From NCBI RefSeq assembly GCF_007748175.1, contig NZ_CP037422.1, positions 6,841,952 to 6,905,951 on the forward strand: a stretch of DNA of 64,000 bases, given 5' to 3'. The DNA is from Gimesia aquarii. Its GTDB lineage: Bacteria; Planctomycetota; Planctomycetia; Planctomycetales; Planctomycetaceae. Of the stretch, positions 26,611 to 36,565 are shown piece after piece (within the stretch, counting starts at the first letter, position 1; each line of letters starts with the position of its first letter). The notes under the pieces were generated by a model. The model was not told the DNA's origin and searched no databases. It was given only the letters and a program-made list of their open reading frames with translations. A program made the position numbers and the translations under genes.

Positions 26611-27621
26611 TTACTCGCTGATGCTAACAGCGGCACCATCGGCAATCGCTCCTAATTGCTGCCATTTCAGCAGATCAATATTTTCTGATACAAAGTGCAC
26701 AGAACCATCGGCCATCAAAGCATGAGCACCTCCGGTGTGACGGCTTCGTGCTGCCTGAGTTGCTGGTGCATCACCTCCTGCATGACCTCCGTTACCAGTG
26801 CTACAGTCATCATTAGGTGAGTTGGGAGTATTCCAGGTGTTGAACCAGGTTTCATCACCCCGCATCCAACGCGATCCACGATGAGAATAGAAAGCACCTG
26901 CTCCAGCACACGCTGTCCCATGTGCATCCAGCAGTGCTTTTGAGGGAAATGTTGTATTTCTGAAAGGAGATGTAGGAGAAGTGAACGTTACATTCCGGCG
27001 TACATCACCATTACGATCAAAAGCACTTGAATTAGCCGATCCCATAATGCGTTCCGCCATAGCAACTACATTTGATGTTCCATCCAGAATATCAGAAACT
27101 CGGGTAACAAGCTGATAACGGGAAAACCCTAACTGAAATTGGCGGTCCGGGTTAAATCCCATGCAAGGACCGGCCGACATATAGTAATTCAAATGACCTT
27201 CCGAATAGATTTGATATCGCGGATCGGAAGGACACCGAAAAACTTCAATCCCAGCAGCTCTAATTACTTGATCGGTGTTAGGAGACTCATCGCAGTGAAA
27301 ATTAAAATCCATAGAATTATAGATACTGGCCTGATCCATGAATGGTAGCAACATTGTCTGGGTACTAAAGCCAACCCAAGGTGTAGTCACCCCACTTCTT
27401 TGACCAGGAAGTACCAACTGGCCAAAACAACGATGAGTTTCATGGTAGTTGTGCAAAGCTAAACCAAACTGCTTAAGGTTATTTTTACACGTTGATCGGC
27501 GCGCTGCCTCTCTCGCCTGCTGCACTGCAGGTAATAGTAGTGCAATTAAAATCGCAATGATGGCAATCACAACAAGCAATTCAATGAGCGTAAAGGCTCT
27601 TCTCCTGCGTAAAAGATGCAT
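26611..27621 (-). CDS. DUF1559 prepilin-like protein (H-X9-DG type), copy 1
   Basis: A 336-residue protein with a type IV prepilin/pseudopilin N-terminus: basic leader RRRRA, then [16 protein letters not shown], cleaved before Phe by a prepilin peptidase, and one long hydrophobic helix. The conserved [20 protein letters not shown] and the C-terminal [12 protein letters not shown] (H-X-DG tail) define the DUF1559/SBP_bac_10 group, which is greatly expanded in planctomycetes. The role is probably in pseudopilus-like or surface fibres; individual functions are unknown. It follows the CRTAC1-type gene by about 340 bp on the same strand. Confidence 0.95.
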   Translation of the reverse strand: MHLLRRRRAFTLIELLVVIAIIAILIALLLPAVQQAREAARRSTCKNNLKQFGLALHNYHETHRCFGQLVLPGQRSGVTTPWVGFSTQTMLLPFMDQASIYNSMDFNFHCDESPNTDQVIRAAGIEVFRCPSDPRYQIYSEGHLNYYMSAGPCMGFNPDRQFQLGFSRYQLVTRVSDILDGTSNVVAMAERIMGSANSSAFDRNGDVRRNVTFTSPTSPFRNTTFPSKALLDAHGTACAGAGAFYSHRGSRWMRGDETWFNTWNTPNSPNDDCSTGNGGHAGGDAPATQAARSRHTGGAHALMADGSVHFVSENIDLLKWQQLGAIADGAAVSISE

Positions 27622-27960
27622 CGAGACTCTCCTGATAAGTAATTTAAATAAGGTAAAAAGGACACGTTAAACTACTGACTTAGTAGAAAACGATACTATC
27701 TGTTGAGGGTGGAAATAAGAGGATGACTTGGCAATAGACAGTAATTTTATGGTTATTCATACTAAGCATACAATTTTATGATTTCTTAAAGAAAAAACAA
27801 TGTTTTCATCTATCAAAATCATGATAAAACACTCTTTATTTAAGTAATTACACTTATTTAAGTACCTTAATTTTAATAACTTACATTTAATTAGTCTTGT
27901 AGACGTGTATATCGATAGAGGCATATGAAGTGAGCGTTTGCACTGGATTCAAACAGCTTC
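27622..27960. other. AT-rich intergenic region with short direct repeat
   Basis: 339 bp upstream of the DUF1559 gene, very AT-rich. An 11-base direct repeat, TTATTTAAGTA, occurs at 27836-27846 and 27854-27864 with an 18-base period. It lies well upstream of the DUF1559 start and could be a regulator site or a chance effect of base composition. No ORF or hairpin terminator was seen. Confidence 0.35.
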
Positions 27961-29745
27961 TTATTGTTTGAAAAGATCATTTTTTGAGTCAGGTTCCAGA
28001 ATAAGGTTTGTAGCGTTAACTTTAAGTGAATTCCATTTCTGCTGAACACCTGAAGGCCAATAAATGCTTATGCCATTGAGAGTTACTTTTTCGCCTACTC
28101 CCCAATGCAGACAAAAATCGCTGGAAGAGAGATAACTACCACCTCCTTTGATCTGTCGTATCAGGTTCCCTTGACTTGTATGTAGCACCGCACGTGTGCC
28201 AATTGCATCGCGATTACTTCCTCTTCCAATGAAACGTACGGAAACCCACTGGCCTTTTGTTTTGGTCGTATTTTTAAGGATTGCTGGAGGGTCACTGAAA
28301 TTTGAGATAGACACATCAAGATTGCCATCGTTATTAAAGTCTGCCAAAGCTAATCCGCGACCAGTATGGGACTGTCCCAAATAAGAAGAATCGTCATATT
28401 CAATCTGAGCAAAACGTCCGTTTTGGTTTTCCAGATAAAGAGGCTTTTGTCGAAACGGAGAATTCGTAGAAAAATACGCGACATGCCCATTTGCCACAAT
28501 CAGGTCTTCGTCTCCATCCCAATCAAAATCGGCACACGCTGTCCCAAAACCCACAAATAAATCTCCTATCGAAGTCACTCCAGTATCATTACTGACGTGT
28601 AAAAATTGGGCATCGCCATCATTGCGGTATAAAGCGAAGGCTTCTTTCTCATAGTTGGCAACCCATAAGTCAGTCAAGCCGTCTTGATTATAATCCATGA
28701 TGTCAACGCCCATACTTCCATTGGGCGTTCCCAGATCATCAACGGCAGCACCATTAATGAAACCAACCTCCTCAAATTTCCCTTGACCGTTATTCAGATA
28801 CAAAAAATTCTCGACCGTATCGTTACAAACATAGATATCCAAATCGGTGTCATGGTCTAAATCTGCCAGAATTACACCAAGCCCTTTACCTTTTGGCAGT
28901 AAACTTACTTGTTCGCTGGCATCATAAAAAGTGCCATCGCCTCGATTAAAAAAAACAAGATCTTTGACTCCTGTGAAGGAGTGAGGAGAGCAAACATCAG
29001 CAACACCAGGCGTCAGATCACACTCTGGATGATTTTGAAATGACCAGTCAGCATATTGAGTGAGGTAAAGATCCAACAAGCCATCTCCATTAAGGTCTCC
29101 CCAACCAGCGCTGGATCCCCAGAAACAGTCTCGCAAGCCAGCAGCGATAGAAATTTCTTCAAACGTGCCATCGCCTAAGTTCTTCCAGAAAATTGAACCT
29201 CCATAACCAGTCACAAGCAAATCCTGAAAACCATCATTGTCATAATCGCCGACGGCACATCCATTACTATAAAATGCTTCAAGGTCCATGCTCGCTTTCT
29301 TTGTTATGTCAAAAAAACGAAACTCCCCAGTATGTCGTAACAAAATAGAGGGATAACCTTTGACAGTTTTGTTCTCAAATGTACCACCACCAGTATAAAA
29401 GAGATCGAGAAGTCCATCCCGATCATAGTCGAAAATTGCCGTACCCCCTCCAAGCGTTTCGAGAATTGCCAGTTCTCCCGCTTCCCGACCGTTACGGTAA
29501 GTGAACTCTAAATTCTGCTCAGGCCAAACATTGATGAATTCGGGCTGAATTCTCGATTCAGAATGTTTCTGTTGTGCCTGATTTTTGATGTCCACCGTTT
29601 GTGGACGCTCATCCATGACTGTCTCAGAATTACACCCGACTAACAAAACGCATAAACCAGATGCCAAGAATGCCAGGACTACTCGTCGATTGAAACACGA
29701 ATACTGCTCGGTGAAACCCCTTAAATAACCATTTGATTTGATCAT
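27961..29745 (-). CDS. FG-GAP/VCBS repeat lipoprotein with ASPIC/UnbV domain (CRTAC1 type)
   Basis: A 594-residue protein. The N-terminal segment ends in a lipobox-like site (LLVGCNSE, about residue 38). Repeated calcium-binding-type loops of a seven-bladed propeller follow (DYDNDGFQDLLVTGY, DLNGDGLLDLYL, DYNQDGLTDLWVANY, DFDWDGDEDLIVANG; about 95-500). A C-terminal ASPIC/UnbV domain (about 510-580) contains the RDAIGTRAVL and HWGVG blocks. CRTAC1-like proteins are extracellular binding proteins; the ligand is unknown. The gene starts 63 bp after a TPR gene. Elsewhere in the window the same two parts are fused, which supports a working pair. Confidence 0.93.
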   Translation of the reverse strand: MIKSNGYLRGFTEQYSCFNRRVVLAFLASGLCVLLVGCNSETVMDERPQTVDIKNQAQQKHSESRIQPEFINVWPEQNLEFTYRNGREAGELAILETLGGGTAIFDYDRDGLLDLFYTGGGTFENKTVKGYPSILLRHTGEFRFFDITKKASMDLEAFYSNGCAVGDYDNDGFQDLLVTGYGGSIFWKNLGDGTFEEISIAAGLRDCFWGSSAGWGDLNGDGLLDLYLTQYADWSFQNHPECDLTPGVADVCSPHSFTGVKDLVFFNRGDGTFYDASEQVSLLPKGKGLGVILADLDHDTDLDIYVCNDTVENFLYLNNGQGKFEEVGFINGAAVDDLGTPNGSMGVDIMDYNQDGLTDLWVANYEKEAFALYRNDGDAQFLHVSNDTGVTSIGDLFVGFGTACADFDWDGDEDLIVANGHVAYFSTNSPFRQKPLYLENQNGRFAQIEYDDSSYLGQSHTGRGLALADFNNDGNLDVSISNFSDPPAILKNTTKTKGQWVSVRFIGRGSNRDAIGTRAVLHTSQGNLIRQIKGGGSYLSSSDFCLHWGVGEKVTLNGISIYWPSGVQQKWNSLKVNATNLILEPDSKNDLFKQ

Positions 29746-29808
29746 GTTTGTTTCCAGGTAGACTTCTATTTCTGGCCAGACAAGACTGGAGTCCTGGCAG
29801 GTGCCCTT

Positions 29809-31176
29809 TCAGAGATTCTTTTTTATCGCATCTGCTTTCTCACGATGCAGCTTCGCCAAACGTTGAAAGCTTTCGCCACGCGAAAGATTTTGTTCGTAAT
29901 ACCTGGCTAATTCAGAGTGAGCGCCCCGGTGATTAGGCTGATAACGTACAACACTATTAAGCCAAACGACACCCTGTAGTTCGGAAACATATTTCAAGTA
30001 AGCTTTTCCAATTTGAAACCGCAGTTCCACATTATTGGGCTCCTGCAGCAATTGATCCAACAATTTCTGAATCTCTTCCAGAGCATCATTCGTTTCTTTG
30101 ATCAACAGACTTAATTTCTTTGCTTCCTGTTTCCTTCCTAAGCGGCTGTAAGCAATCACTAAAGAATTTTTTGCTCCCAGATCTCTGGGATTGGCCTTCG
30201 CTGCAGGCTCCAGCCATTTTAAAGCAGCTTCATAATTCTTTTCAGCAAGTTCCAGATTTCCCATTTCAAGATGTGCTGAAGAGTAAGCTGAAGATTTATG
30301 ATCCCCCATTTCCTGATAGTCTTTTTGCAATTCTTCGGGATCTTTTGAGATCACCTCTGTCAGAATATTTTTCGCTTCCTGATTCCTGTTTAATAATCGT
30401 AAGCAACGCGCCAATCCTACTTTGGCGGGTGCCTGATGTTCTGTGTTATCCAGTGTTATTTGATAGTACTTCATTGCAGCTTCAGTTTTTTTACGAGTTA
30501 ACTGAATCCGAGCCAAACTGTATGCCGCTGGTGCATATCTGGCATCTTTACTGAGTGTTTTTTGAAACTCTTCTACTGCTTCCTGCAATGCACGGTTATG
30601 TTCGAAGATTTTCCCACGCATAAAATTGGGAAGCGGATCTTCTGGAAAGTCGGCTTCCCAAAGATCCAAAATTTTTAGTGCATCATCAAACTGGTAGTTG
30701 AGAATGCAACTATTTACGTATGTCTCACAAATATCCTGAATATCCCCCTGCGGTTTAATGAGAAGTTCACTCAAGTGAATGCGTAAGTCAGCGTTATCTC
30801 CAATCTGTGCTTTTAACAACCATTGCTCCTGAAGATACTCCTCACTGGATCCAGCCAGTTGATAATAGTTTTTTAATTCTTGATATGCTTGTTCGACATC
30901 GTGTGATTTTCTGTATGAGCGTGCGAGCAGTATTCTGGTCCTTGGATTCTTCGCATTCAGAGCTTGTGCATAAGATAGCCATTGCTGTGCACTGTCTGGA
31001 TTCCGATCTTGCAAACAGAGCTCTGCACGGTGGTGAAAGAAATCAAGCCACAGTCCCCGCCCCCAGACAAAAGAACTCAATAAGACAACGAAAAAAATGA
31101 TGACTGAGAGAACGATTTTATTTCGCGCACTAGAGAGGGCTTTTTTATCTTTTGAGTCGCTAATATTGGTTGCCAA
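29809..31176 (-). CDS. Membrane-anchored TPR protein
   Basis: A 455-residue protein with one N-terminal membrane helix (about 22-44) and then TPRs over most of the length, for example NPDSAQQWLSYAQALNAKN, ARYAPAAYSLARIQLTRKKT and NPRDLGAKNSLVIAYSRLGR. The TPRs probably face the periplasm and mediate protein contacts. It is the first gene of a minus-strand unit with the CRTAC1-type gene 63 bp downstream. The TPR plus FG-GAP/ASPIC combination is a single protein at 48040-51738 and 60498-63434, so this is likely the split form. Confidence 0.9.
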   Translation of the reverse strand: MATNISDSKDKKALSSARNKIVLSVIIFFVVLLSSFVWGRGLWLDFFHHRAELCLQDRNPDSAQQWLSYAQALNAKNPRTRILLARSYRKSHDVEQAYQELKNYYQLAGSSEEYLQEQWLLKAQIGDNADLRIHLSELLIKPQGDIQDICETYVNSCILNYQFDDALKILDLWEADFPEDPLPNFMRGKIFEHNRALQEAVEEFQKTLSKDARYAPAAYSLARIQLTRKKTEAAMKYYQITLDNTEHQAPAKVGLARCLRLLNRNQEAKNILTEVISKDPEELQKDYQEMGDHKSSAYSSAHLEMGNLELAEKNYEAALKWLEPAAKANPRDLGAKNSLVIAYSRLGRKQEAKKLSLLIKETNDALEEIQKLLDQLLQEPNNVELRFQIGKAYLKYVSELQGVVWLNSVVRYQPNHRGAHSELARYYEQNLSRGESFQRLAKLHREKADAIKKNL

Positions 31177-31518
31177 TCGATCACCAGAAATATCATATCA
31201 TGAATAATACTGCTGCTTCCGTAGAACGTAATTTTAGGTGTCTAATCTGTACTTTTCCTGTCCAAATGAAGAAATCAATCATAAAATTACTGATTTATCA
31301 TTAGTTAATAGTGATTAACCTGTACTACGAATACGACTTGAACGATGTTGGCCAAAAATTCACAGGATCATGCTGTATTTTTAAATATTATTAAGAGTGG
31401 CTCTTTTGATGGTATTGTCATTTAGAAACTGGTAAGACTGATGGCAGTACCTAAAAGGTTCAATGCAAATCAGAATCGAAATTGTTTTTTAAGTCGATTT
31501 TCAATCAAGAAAGTGTTC
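31177..31518. other. Divergent intergenic region
   Basis: 342 AT-rich bases between the TPR gene and the metallophosphoesterase gene, which should hold promoters for both. It contains a small inverted repeat (TTAAT-AGTG-ATTAA) but nothing I can call a defined site. A longer in-frame start for the phosphoesterase at 31441 was not used. Confidence 0.4.
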
Positions 31519-32673
31519 ATGAAATCTCTCGTTTTCTTCACTTGTATTCATCTTTTTACTTCCATGGTAGCTGCAGCAGAGATTGAGCGTATTTGGCTGA
31601 CGCACAAAACGAATCAACCGAATAAAATTGTTGTGAACTGGTTAACAAATGAGCCTGGTGATTCGGTTGTAATGTATGGAATCTCTCCAGAAACAATGGA
31701 ACGTGCACAAGTCAACGAATCAACAAAGCTGCATCATGTGGAAATTCCTTTGAATCATCGAGATCGAATCTATCACTACTCAGTTCAAACAGGAAACCAA
31801 CGGTCTGCCGCTGCAAAATTTAAAGCATATCCCACCGAGATTCTCCGTGTCGCCATCATAGCAGACTGGCAATCTCAACCTGATTTATCCAGTTTGATCA
31901 AAGACGATGTCCATCTTTTGTTGACTGCGGGAGATAATATAAACAATCTCTGGCAGAAATGTGGACCTGGAAAACGTAACTGCATTACACCCTATGTCAA
32001 TTTGATTGACGCCTATCCTGAATTATTTCGATCCACACCCTTCATGCCGATTCTGGGAAATCATGATCGTCAAATTCATCCCCGTGGTAGTAAGCCTCCT
32101 GCACATGCGGTCTATGATGTGGATGCCACTGCCTTTTGCCGCTTTTTTGAACTTCCCGATGAAGAATGGAAATGGCACTTTGAGATACCAGAGTTTGGTG
32201 TGCGATTCATTGGTCTGGACTTCAATCACATTTCCGATTTTGGCAATAACTGGCAAACCTGTCATGCCTTCGGGCGCGATTCTCAACAGTACCAGTGGTA
32301 TCAATCGATTACCAAAAATGTACCGGGGCATCTTGTCACACTTTACAACGAGCGTAACGCCAGCATCCGCAATCAACTCCAGGGAGAATGGCACCAACTG
32401 TTTCAGCGAGGAACCATTTGTGTAACCGGCTTCGGTCATTTTGCCGAACGAGCAGAACTGGATGGGTTGACTTATTACAACACATCACTGAGTGGAAAAG
32501 GAAAACAATATTCAGATCCGCATTCGAAGTTCCTGGCTGGCAAAGATTCTTATTTATTGCTGACTTGTGATCGAAGCTCAGGCGAGATGAAAGTTGAGAT
32601 AAAGAGCTTGGGAAATGAAGTCTTGGATCGCCAGAGCTTTGCCAAACCGGTACGTAAACAAACAACACCATAA
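31519..32673 (+). CDS. Exported metallophosphoesterase, purple-acid-phosphatase-like
   Basis: A 384-residue protein with a signal peptide (about 1-20) and an N-terminal Fn3-like domain of the purple-acid-phosphatase kind (about 22-110). The calcineurin-like domain shows VAIIADWQ (motif I, Asp only), LLTAGDNINN (II) and PILGNHDRQ (III, intact). In the last part, GHLVTLYNER lacks the usual His of motif IV, and GHFAERAE has only the first His of GHxH. The second metal site may therefore be altered. The ATG at 31519 is preferred because the signal peptide then starts at residue 1. The substrate is unknown; phosphate-ester hydrolysis in the periplasm is the default inference. Confidence 0.8.
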   Translation: MKSLVFFTCIHLFTSMVAAAEIERIWLTHKTNQPNKIVVNWLTNEPGDSVVMYGISPETMERAQVNESTKLHHVEIPLNHRDRIYHYSVQTGNQRSAAAKFKAYPTEILRVAIIADWQSQPDLSSLIKDDVHLLLTAGDNINNLWQKCGPGKRNCITPYVNLIDAYPELFRSTPFMPILGNHDRQIHPRGSKPPAHAVYDVDATAFCRFFELPDEEWKWHFEIPEFGVRFIGLDFNHISDFGNNWQTCHAFGRDSQQYQWYQSITKNVPGHLVTLYNERNASIRNQLQGEWHQLFQRGTICVTGFGHFAERAELDGLTYYNTSLSGKGKQYSDPHSKFLAGKDSYLLLTCDRSSGEMKVEIKSLGNEVLDRQSFAKPVRKQTTP

Positions 32674-32729
32674 GCGCGCAGCCTGTGGCGGACTTTCTTT
32701 AATAAGCCTGCGGAATGTGCTTTGTCCGA

Positions 32730-32939
32730 CTAGTGGTCTTGCTCAGATTGTGTTTTCTGTTGTAGTTCCGGAATATAATCGGGAACAGAAAAATGTGTAT
32801 CTTCACGAGGAGCCGGGCCACGGTTCAATTTATGCCACTGGCTGGGCTGAATCGCATGCGGAAGCAAATCGCACCCGGATGCCACAAGGGAGATACAAGG
32901 TATGGTCACAATTATGAGTGCTTTTGAGAGAGTTTTCAT
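32730..32939 (-). CDS. Small secreted lipoprotein
   Basis: A 69-residue frame with a good signal sequence and lipobox (ISLVASGCDLLPH), followed by a polar tail with QWHKLNRGPAPRE and HFSVPDY. I know similar short planctomycete lipoproteins with a KLNRG-type motif and a SVPD tail, but no function. The ATG at 32939 gives the cleanest signal peptide; the upstream TTG at 32960 is less likely. It is convergent with the phosphoesterase gene and lies beyond the 3' end of the next plus-strand gene. Confidence 0.6.
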   Translation of the reverse strand: MKTLSKALIIVTIPCISLVASGCDLLPHAIQPSQWHKLNRGPAPREDTHFSVPDYIPELQQKTQSEQDH

Positions 32940-33142
32940 TGAGAGAGAATCCCGTTCCAATATGAGTACTCAGAAAATAGACGCGCAAGCAGCAAATACG
33001 CATTTGTTGCCTGTCTAAATTAATTTGTTAATACAAAATGGGAAGTGTTTCATTTGAGAGTTGAGAGATGAGGGGCAGATTTTAGCCAGACTTCGATTGC
33101 CTGCCAAGCCCTGTTCCTCAGGCAAAATTTGCCGAAAAAACA

Positions 33143-35161
33143 TCATCGAGCAGACGTGCGTTTGGCGAATTCCTGCAACTGCTGTTTCAATTGAACAATA
33201 AGTTCTTGTCTCGCCATACTTTCCGGCATGAACCTACTACCAGCATAGGTTTGGTACCATTCCGACATACTTTGACTCTCAATTCGCCTGGAAAACTGCA
33301 TCAATGTCTCTCCCGGCTTGCGGACGAGATTTTGTTTTCCTAATAAGCGATCCATTTGTGCCAACAGAGTATGCAATTCCTGGACATAAGCCGGCCTTTG
33401 GCGAAGTGTCGCCCTTTCTTGAATCCGCTTTCGATAGTGCCGAATCCCCCAGCTCAAACCAAACCAGAGTAGCACTCCACAAACAATGAGAGCCAAAGGT
33501 AATTGTGCCTCTGAGAGAGCCAGAATCCACTGCCCTTGTTGTAAGGCGGTTTTGATACGGGAAAATTGACTAATAAAAGATTCCCAATACTGTCTGAAGG
33601 AGCCAGGAGCGCGTTTGTCTGGTTGACCGGCAGGAGGTGTGGACTCTACTGTCACCCAACCCTGCTGTTCATCCCATGCTTCTACCCAGGCATGTGCATG
33701 ACGGTTGCGGGCGATCCAGTATTGATCATAATCATTTCGTTCGCGTACGACATAACCAGTCACATAGCGGCAGGGAACTTCTGCCAACCTGAGTAATAGC
33801 GCGGTTCCCGATGCGAAATATTCACAATGGGCGTTTGGTTTTTTCAGGAGAAAATAGGTCAGCGGATCTTCACCTGCTGGTACCGTAATTCCCAACTCGT
33901 ATTGATAGTGATCCTGAAAGTATTCCTGAACACGATTGATCTTCTCAGCAGTTGTCTTACAGTCAGCAAAAATGCGTTTGGCCAGTTGTTTGACTTCGGG
34001 AGAAATAGTATCAGGCAGTTGTAAGAGCCGTTGTAATGCCTGCTCTGGCTCAGGTCGACGTGGGATCAATTTTCTCGGAAAAAAGATCGCATAAGGATAA
34101 CCAAATTTCAAACTACGCGATGTCAGAATATCCTGACTGTCATATTGCACGCTATCAGCCACAGCATGTACCAGTGGAGTATTCAGGGGGGCAAAGATAT
34201 GCCCCGATGTCTCTGACCAAATTTCGAATTCAATCCAATCAGAAGATTTCGCTTCTCCAATCTGAAACCAGTCGCCATCTTGTAAAACATCGGTTTTGAC
34301 TCCCGCCGGTGGTAACGCAACAATTGCTGCATTGTGGTTACCGATTTCTGAATGCCATTCTGAGTTAAGAAACTGCACGAATGCCCGGCCACGCAAATAG
34401 CCTGGTTCATCAGTCGATTTAACACGTAATTTGATTTGATTCGCGCTGGTGTCAAACTGTTTGGTGAGGCTACCCAATTTGGAAATTGTTGAGAAACCGG
34501 CACGGGAGGCGATTCCGGATGTCCGCGGCTCAATGATACGGTAGTAGAGTTGATCCAGTTCTCGCTCATAACGGTACAATCCCGTCGCGGTCAACCACGC
34601 CAGCAGCCATATTACGACAAAAAAGTTAGCGCGAACGAAATAGATTCCCCACGGATGTTTCTCTTTTTTCTTCTGATTACGCACAGAATGCCCTAACTGA
34701 TAGAACACTCCGGAAAACAACACGAAACTAAAAACCAGAACCTGATATAGAAGATGCCTGGAACCATAAACAAGAATATCACCAATCAGAATAAACGCCA
34801 CGATACCGAATAAAGGAAAGGAATTGGGCAGAAAAGGAACAAAGTGTTTATCAAAGAGCTGACGTAGCTGCACCGCCATTACAAACTGTGCGGCTGCGTA
34901 AGCCAGGGGAGTTCGAATTGCGAGCTGATCTAAGCCAAATTCATGCTGCGAAATCATGTATTTGACCATGAAAATGATGGCCAAAATACTGGTAGTCCAA
35001 AATACCTGCCGACTGGAAAAAGGGTGCCGTAAAATTGGCATATACGATAATGCGGACAGCAATACAATGCTGAATGAAAAAAAGAAAGTTTCTGAAAGAA
35101 CACCAAAGGCGGCGCTCTCCAGACTAATCAAAATGAACGCAATTGTACGCTGTGCATTCAT
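33143..35161 (-). CDS. Transglutaminase-like membrane protein (TgpA/DUF3488 type)
   Basis: The 672-residue protein has an N-terminal block of about seven membrane helices (DUF3488), a periplasmic transglutaminase-like domain (about 370-505), another helix near 548-568 and a cytosolic tail of DUF4129 type. Catalytic Cys (NAHCEYFASG) and His (RHAHAWVEAW) are clear; the third residue appears as Glu in VTVESTPP, where many relatives have Asp. It is the last gene of a MoxR-DUF58-TgpA operon, and its ATG overlaps the DUF58 stop (ATGA at 35158-35161), indicating translational coupling. Such operons act in envelope protein handling; substrates are unknown. Confidence 0.9.
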   Translation of the reverse strand: MNAQRTIAFILISLESAAFGVLSETFFFSFSIVLLSALSYMPILRHPFSSRQVFWTTSILAIIFMVKYMISQHEFGLDQLAIRTPLAYAAAQFVMAVQLRQLFDKHFVPFLPNSFPLFGIVAFILIGDILVYGSRHLLYQVLVFSFVLFSGVFYQLGHSVRNQKKKEKHPWGIYFVRANFFVVIWLLAWLTATGLYRYERELDQLYYRIIEPRTSGIASRAGFSTISKLGSLTKQFDTSANQIKLRVKSTDEPGYLRGRAFVQFLNSEWHSEIGNHNAAIVALPPAGVKTDVLQDGDWFQIGEAKSSDWIEFEIWSETSGHIFAPLNTPLVHAVADSVQYDSQDILTSRSLKFGYPYAIFFPRKLIPRRPEPEQALQRLLQLPDTISPEVKQLAKRIFADCKTTAEKINRVQEYFQDHYQYELGITVPAGEDPLTYFLLKKPNAHCEYFASGTALLLRLAEVPCRYVTGYVVRERNDYDQYWIARNRHAHAWVEAWDEQQGWVTVESTPPAGQPDKRAPGSFRQYWESFISQFSRIKTALQQGQWILALSEAQLPLALIVCGVLLWFGLSWGIRHYRKRIQERATLRQRPAYVQELHTLLAQMDRLLGKQNLVRKPGETLMQFSRRIESQSMSEWYQTYAGSRFMPESMARQELIVQLKQQLQEFAKRTSAR

Positions 35162-36495
35162 ATTGAATCCACCTTCCCTTTCGCGATTTGATCGGGTGTG
35201 AAATGAAAAGCTGGGCCGAATTTCTCTGAATTATAAGGGAGCGTAGTCTCTCCATCATGAATGATGATCGTTTTTAAGCTGGAACCGGAATCTAATACAG
35301 CCCGTGCCATCTTTTCCCGTTGTTCGTCCCAATCAAGGAAAATACAAACTGCGGTCGAAACATTGGACAATTCCTCAAATACGGCTGGTCCGATCGTATC
35401 GAATGGATCATGTGGACAACGATCGACACATGACAGGATTTCCAGGACGTTATCAAAATGTGCCGTATGCCGACCTGCGCGAAATACGTACAATTCCGGT
35501 CCGGCAGCAAAGAGGTCTATCAAGTACTCTCCCCGCGAGAGAACATCTGCTATCGAAGCAGTCAAACTGATTCCTGCTTCCAGCACATCCATGGGTTGCG
35601 CACCTTCCGTTTTGGGTTGATAACGCTGAGTGATGGCTTTTATCATTCGAGTCAACCTGTCATCTGCAGGCATATAGGTATCTAAGATCAGAGCTATGCG
35701 ACAGTAATACTCCTCCTGAAATTCTCGTACAACAGGTTTACCAAGTCGGGCCCAAGATCGAAAATCAAGTCTGCGCGCTGGCTCGCCAGGAACATATTCC
35801 CGATTCCCAACATATTCGGGAGATTCTCCCACATTGGAAGTCAGAGCAATCCCCCCCGGCTGAAACTTGTTACCGACAGGTAAATCGATACTGTTCAACT
35901 TATGAAAGGCTGGTAGTACCAATAATGATTTTCCGGGAAGTGCTGCATTACCAGATCGGTTGAGATGAAAGGGAAACAAGGTATGCACACCCAGCTTGGG
36001 TAGTGCATAAAACCCACGTTGTGGTGCATCAATAGTGACAGTAACGTCCACAGATTCTCCGCGCGGCAGAGATTTCAATGTATCATCGCGATCAGGTTGT
36101 GAGAGTGGTTTCTCCAACCAACGAAAGGCAACCGCCATATCGTAAACGGGTAACCAACCCCGGTTGGTCACGGTAAAATGCCCCACCGCAGGCTGGCCAG
36201 CTGTTGTCTGAGCAGGAAAATCTCCTGTTAATTCACACTGAGGCCTGAAAATCCACGAGACAATGCCATCGACGAGAATCAACGCCATCAAGATACTGAA
36301 AAGATTATAGATCGGCACAGAGACCGAAACCGTACCGATCCCTGACAGAAAAAACCCGAATAACAACAACTTTCCCGGATAAGTTACACGGTAGTACCAA
36401 TAGTGCTTGTGCATTCGTACCAGGAGAAGACGATTGGTAAACGAATCCTGCTTTCTGATCGTGGGTGAATAAGGATCGTATTCCGAGACATGCAT
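35158..36495 (-). CDS. DUF58 domain protein
   Basis: A 445-residue protein with two membrane helices near 42-80, a beta-rich middle region and the DUF58 core YVPGEPARRLDFRSWARLGK then VVREFQEEYY. A VWA-like fold follows, with ALILDTYMPADD resembling a MIDAS start (DxxxS altered). DUF58 proteins travel with MoxR ATPases and transglutaminase-like proteins, apparently as chaperone or adaptor partners. It starts 70 bp after the MoxR stop and overlaps the next gene by 4 bp. Confidence 0.92.
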   Translation of the reverse strand: MHVSEYDPYSPTIRKQDSFTNRLLLVRMHKHYWYYRVTYPGKLLLFGFFLSGIGTVSVSVPIYNLFSILMALILVDGIVSWIFRPQCELTGDFPAQTTAGQPAVGHFTVTNRGWLPVYDMAVAFRWLEKPLSQPDRDDTLKSLPRGESVDVTVTIDAPQRGFYALPKLGVHTLFPFHLNRSGNAALPGKSLLVLPAFHKLNSIDLPVGNKFQPGGIALTSNVGESPEYVGNREYVPGEPARRLDFRSWARLGKPVVREFQEEYYCRIALILDTYMPADDRLTRMIKAITQRYQPKTEGAQPMDVLEAGISLTASIADVLSRGEYLIDLFAAGPELYVFRAGRHTAHFDNVLEILSCVDRCPHDPFDTIGPAVFEELSNVSTAVCIFLDWDEQREKMARAVLDSGSSLKTIIIHDGETTLPYNSEKFGPAFHFTPDQIAKGKVDSI

Positions 36496-36565
36496 TTTAG
36501 ATTCAACACTTCTCTAATCTAATGAGTTGAAATGATAATTCCACTCATCTTCATTCAATAAAATG

